Origin: Cochliopodium minus
Taxonomy: Eukaryota > Discosea > Himatismenida > Cochliopodiidae
Direction: 5' to 3'
Length of the DNA: 10,000 nucleotides
NCBI GenBank assembly: GCA_024220525.1
Contig: JAMYWO010000028.1
Span: 215,302-225,301, forward strand
In this document: positions 7,726 through 10,000 of the stretch, one piece after another
How positions within the stretch are numbered: position 1 is the stretch's first letter
How the letters are laid out: the number at the start of each line of letters is the position of its first letter
Position numbers and translations under genes: made by a program
The notes under the pieces: model-generated
Database searches by the model: none
Told to the model about the DNA's origin: nothing
The model's input: the letters and a program-made list of their open reading frames with translations, nothing else

Positions 7726-8109
7726 TTAATTTAAAATTAGTTTTTCCTCATTGATTGAGAGTTTAGAAAAGGAAAGAGTTTTTGTGAGAATTATCTTTAA
7801 AGCATTAAGATTCTCTTTTTGAAGGAATCTGCTTGCTTTTCTTTTTCGAAATCTTCCAACAAAAAGAAAGAATTCTTCTGGGATCTCTTTGACTGAACTC
7901 GTACTTCTTTTCTTTTCACCTCCTTCCCTTTGGTTAAAGGGGACACTTTCTGTAGGGGAGGGAGAGGGAGAGGTAATATTTTCTTTTTCTTTTTTGTTTT
8001 CTTTTCTTTTTGTTGGAGTTGTTGACAGTTTTAAAAGAGATTTGGGATTAAAAAGGAAGAGGAAGGAGAAGAAACAACAGAATTGGAGGGTGTATTCTTT
8101 TTGAGCCAT
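7726..8109 (-). CDS. Probable C-terminal segment of the TADA1-like protein, in an overlapping frame
   Basis: This minus-strand frame ends at TAA 7726 and overlaps the end of the TADA1-like exon (8031-8109) in the -1 frame. The part after about 7950 reads as ordinary protein (KEIPEEFFLFV, then FLQKENLNALKIIL), much like the helical C-terminal region that follows the histone fold in Ada1/TADA1 proteins, and its base composition is coding-like. It has no start of its own in a good context. I infer that it is joined to the TADA1-like gene. A strong acceptor (CTCCCCTACAG) lies at about 7951 on the minus strand, but the donors I can find in the exon do not match its phase for this frame. A -1 slip or sequence indel at the CTCTTTTAAAAC stretch near 8031 would also join them. 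Low-to-moderate confidence as an exon. Confidence 0.45.
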   Translation of the reverse strand: MAQKEYTLQFCCFFSFLFLFNPKSLLKLSTTPTKRKENKKEKENITSPSPSPTESVPFNQREGGEKKRSTSSVKEIPEEFFLFVGRFRKRKASRFLQKENLNALKIILTKTLSFSKLSINEEKLILN

Positions 8110-9183
8110 TTCCTTCTTTTCCTTTTTATTTTTCCTCTTTCTTCTTCTTCCTCTTTCTCTATGTCTTGCATCTCTTGGTCATTTTGTTGATCCCTCTCAG
8201 GAGAATTCTCTTTTTGAAGAAAAGATGTTTTCGCATTTCTTTCAAGAAAAGAATGATTTTCATTCAAATTCGTTTTATTATTATTGAAATTCTTATTGAC
8301 ACTATTTATATTATTGAATAGAGTTGAATGAACAGTGGAGGAGGAGGAAGAATGGGGAAGGATGAAAGAATCAGTAAAAGAAGAGGGAGAGCTTTGAGGA
8401 AAAAAAGAGTTGAGTGCTTGATTCAAATAAGCTTCTAATGCAGTGGATAAAGAAGACAAGCCATTTTTGGAAAAATCAATTCCCTCTTCTTGAGATAATC
8501 TTTGGCATTTTAAAAACAAATTTTCAACATTCAAAAAGGAGGAAAGTTTTTCAGGGAATTCATTTTTCAATGGATTTTGTTGATTGGATGAAGAAGGATT
8601 GATATTTTGATTTGATGTGATCAATTTCTTGTTGGCAGAGAGCATTGAGAGGGTTGGATTTTCAGTATTATAAGTAATGATAGGAGGAATGGGTTTTTGT
8701 TCAAGGTATGAAAACATTTTTCTTCTTTTTGATTGATTGTAAAAAGAATGGTAATTATTATTGTTTGGAATTCTTCTTGGTGGTATTTCTTTTGATGTTA
8801 TTGTTGTATTTTGTGTTGTGGGAGGTAAATTAAAAGGTGGGGGTGGTTGCATTCTTGGTACGGATGATGGATTCAATTGTGAATTCCAGATTATTGCCAT
8901 TATCAAAAGATTGTGTAATGCCACTTTTCTTCCCAAAATCAAATTTACATTTTGATCCAATTCTTCTTTTGTTACTTTATTTTCGAAAAATGATTTCAAT
9001 ATTTTCCAATATTGAGGTGCTTTTTCCTTTTATTTAGAATAAATCGTAAAAACAAGGTTTGTTTTATTTTTAAAATTAGGGTTAAACCTTTCCAAGATGC
9101 AACAACAATTTCTTTTTTATTTCGAATGTATTGAATCTATCATTTACAAAATATTTTTTTTCTAAATCATTTGGTACTTCCAT
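8031..9183 (-). CDS. TADA1: Ada1/TADA1-like subunit of the SAGA histone acetyltransferase complex
   Basis: Exon 1 is 9183-9088 (32 codons from ATG) and exon 2 is 9026-8031; the intron 9027-9087 (61 nt, GTTTAA...AAAAG) is phase 0. This gives 363 residues if it ends at TAA 8031. The start is the ATG at 9183; exon 2 has a stop just upstream in frame and no early Met. Residues 21-80 show the Tad1 pattern: EIKKKLLLHLGK, QYWKILKSFF, KVTKEELD, then LHNLLIMAI, matching the 'YW..LK.F..gkiskeEfd...lhn.ll.ai' signature of TADA1/Hfi1. A histone-fold-like stretch lies at about 192-231 (QRLSQEEGIDF, then LEAYLNQAL). In between and after are Pro/Asn/Ser-rich linkers and a basic patch at about 331-342 (KIKRKRRKWLKK). 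In yeast and animals Ada1 pairs with TAF12 within SAGA and holds the core together in the nucleus. The true C-terminus is probably in the overlapping downstream frame. The gene is divergent from the XRN gene. Confidence 0.75.
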
Positions 9184-9286
9184 TTTCTATCTCTTTTACA
9201 GAAAATCGATAGACTCCAATTTTTTATTTATTTTTTTAATCATTTTAACATTTGAAAAAAAAAAAATTGGTAATCCAACAATTCAA
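9184..9286. promoter_or_regulatory. Short divergent promoter region between TADA1-like and XRN genes
   Basis: Only 103 bases separate the two start codons. The interval contains a T-rich stretch and a 12-A run just before the XRN start. The 5' leaders must be short, overlap, or reach into the partner gene. No defined motif can be named. Confidence 0.45.
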
Positions 9287-10000
9287 ATGGGTATTGATGG
9301 TTTATGGAAAATGTATGAAAGCTTTGTCCAAGAATATGAAGGAGATGAAAAACTAAGAGTTTACAAACAAATACCCTCCAAATATGAATTATCTTTTCAT
9401 AAATCAGAGATCATTTACGACAACATCTATTTTGATATAAATCAAATCTTGCACACAATAAATAATTCTTCAACAAATCAGAGCATGTTTTTTGGTAAAT
9501 TGGGAAGAATAATCAAATCTGTTTTGGATTATACGAACAATGGTAAACAAAGAACCATCCTATTTGCTATGGATGGATCATCTCCTCTAGCAAAAGCATT
9601 CACCCAAATAAAAAGAAGAGAAAAAAAAGTAGAGAAAGAAGAGAAAATACAAGATGCCTCCACTTTGATTCAAGAAGGTGAAGACTTTCCAATTGAAAAG
9701 AAAAAGAAAAGTGGATTTATTGATAGCATTCAAATGACCACAGGATCTGATTTCATGGAATAGTAAAAAAAAAAATTTGATCAATTTATACAAGATACAT
9801 CCAACTAGTTGGAAAAATTAATATAATTTTTTTTTTTTGAGAAATTATTCTCCATCATTTCCTCAAAAATTTGATTTAAATTTATTTTTATTCTTCTAGT
9901 GTTGAAGAATATTTGATGACTTTCACTTGTGAATACTTGGACAAAAGCAAAGACAAAAACTGTAAAATAATAGTATCAGGATCAAAAAGACCAAACGAAG
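9287..10000 (+). CDS. XRN-family 5'-3' exoribonuclease, N-terminal part (cut by right edge)
   Basis: Exon 1 is 9287-9762 and exon 2 runs from 9900 past the edge; intron 9763-9899 (137 nt, GTAAAA...TCTAG) splits a Tyr codon. In all, 192 residues are visible. Start: the family begins with Met-Gly, and ATG 9287 gives MGIDGLWKMYESF; the frame is open further upstream, but those residues look like leader sequence. Key motifs in order are YDNIYFDIN (Asp50, first metal-binding Asp), FAMDG (Asp96), then Lys103, Gln107, Arg110 and Arg111, at the spacing known for the 5'-phosphate pocket of Xrn1 (Lys93, Gln97, Arg100, Arg101), MTTGSDFM (150-157) in place of ITPGTEFM, and IIVSGSKRPNE, the start of the 'SGs..PGEGEHK' block, restored by the splice. 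A Lys/Glu linker (112-143) sits between the pocket and the TTGSDFM motif. XRN enzymes degrade 5'-monophosphate RNA in cytoplasm or nucleus; which type this is cannot be told here. Confidence 0.88.

Noticed and set aside
7797-7951. Alternative TADA1 C-terminus in the third frame after the CCCTACAG acceptor
   Set aside because: Phase fits a weak GTT donor, but the peptide shows no match to the expected C-terminal helices and the frame is shorter; kept only as an alternative in the findings.
9131-9286. Extended XRN N-terminus from the upstream open frame
   Set aside because: The family starts with Met-Gly at the position matched by ATG 9287; the upstream residues are Phe/Ile/Leu-rich and would overlap the first exon of the divergent TADA1-like gene.
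1-10000. tRNA, rRNA, CRISPR array, transposon ends or bacterial operon features
   Set aside because: None was seen on either strand; the window is occupied by intron-containing eukaryotic genes and A/T-rich spacers.

Overview
The window looks like nuclear DNA of an AT-rich protist-type eukaryote. Genes are broken by short introns. Proteins carry long Asn, Lys, Glu and Ser tracts, intergenic DNA is close to pure A/T, and the recognisable families are eukaryotic: a SAGA subunit, an XRN 5'-3' exonuclease, a mitochondrial-type PPR protein and an EF-hand/small-GTPase protein. All complete genes end in TAA and no in-frame TAG or TGA is needed, so the standard code fits. A dictyostelid-like or other amoeboid lineage would fit. 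An anaerobic fungus or a heterolobosean cannot be excluded, and I do not name a species.

Layout: (1) 1-1460 (+), the 3' part of an Asn-rich disordered protein that is open to the left edge. (2) 1591-4056 (-), a three-exon gene for a multi-pass membrane protein that resembles the PHTF family; it meets gene 1 tail to tail. (3) 4461-5686 (+), a three-exon PPR protein with a probable mitochondrial presequence. (4) 6025-7502 (-), a gene I reconstructed from six or seven small exons. It joins two EF-hands to a degenerate Ras/Rab-like GTPase domain and is not visible as one reading frame. (5) 7726/8031-9183 (-), an Ada1/TADA1-like SAGA subunit whose C-terminal part lies in an overlapping frame. (6) 9287-10000 (+), the N-terminal part of an XRN-family exonuclease, divergent from gene 5 and cut by the right edge.

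Intron borders were inferred by eye from GT...AG sites, phase agreement and restored protein motifs: the 35-residue PPR period, EF-hand loops, the GTPase beta-1 strand, the XRN motif and the Tad1 motif. The 12 introns inferred run from 46 to 326 nt. Most begin GTAA, and half end in AAG rather than the usual CAG/TAG. In two genes the ATG seems to be followed directly by the first intron. The genes do not form a pathway. They are ordinary housekeeping or regulatory genes in a compact eukaryotic arrangement; the most unusual item is the EF-hand/pseudo-GTPase gene.
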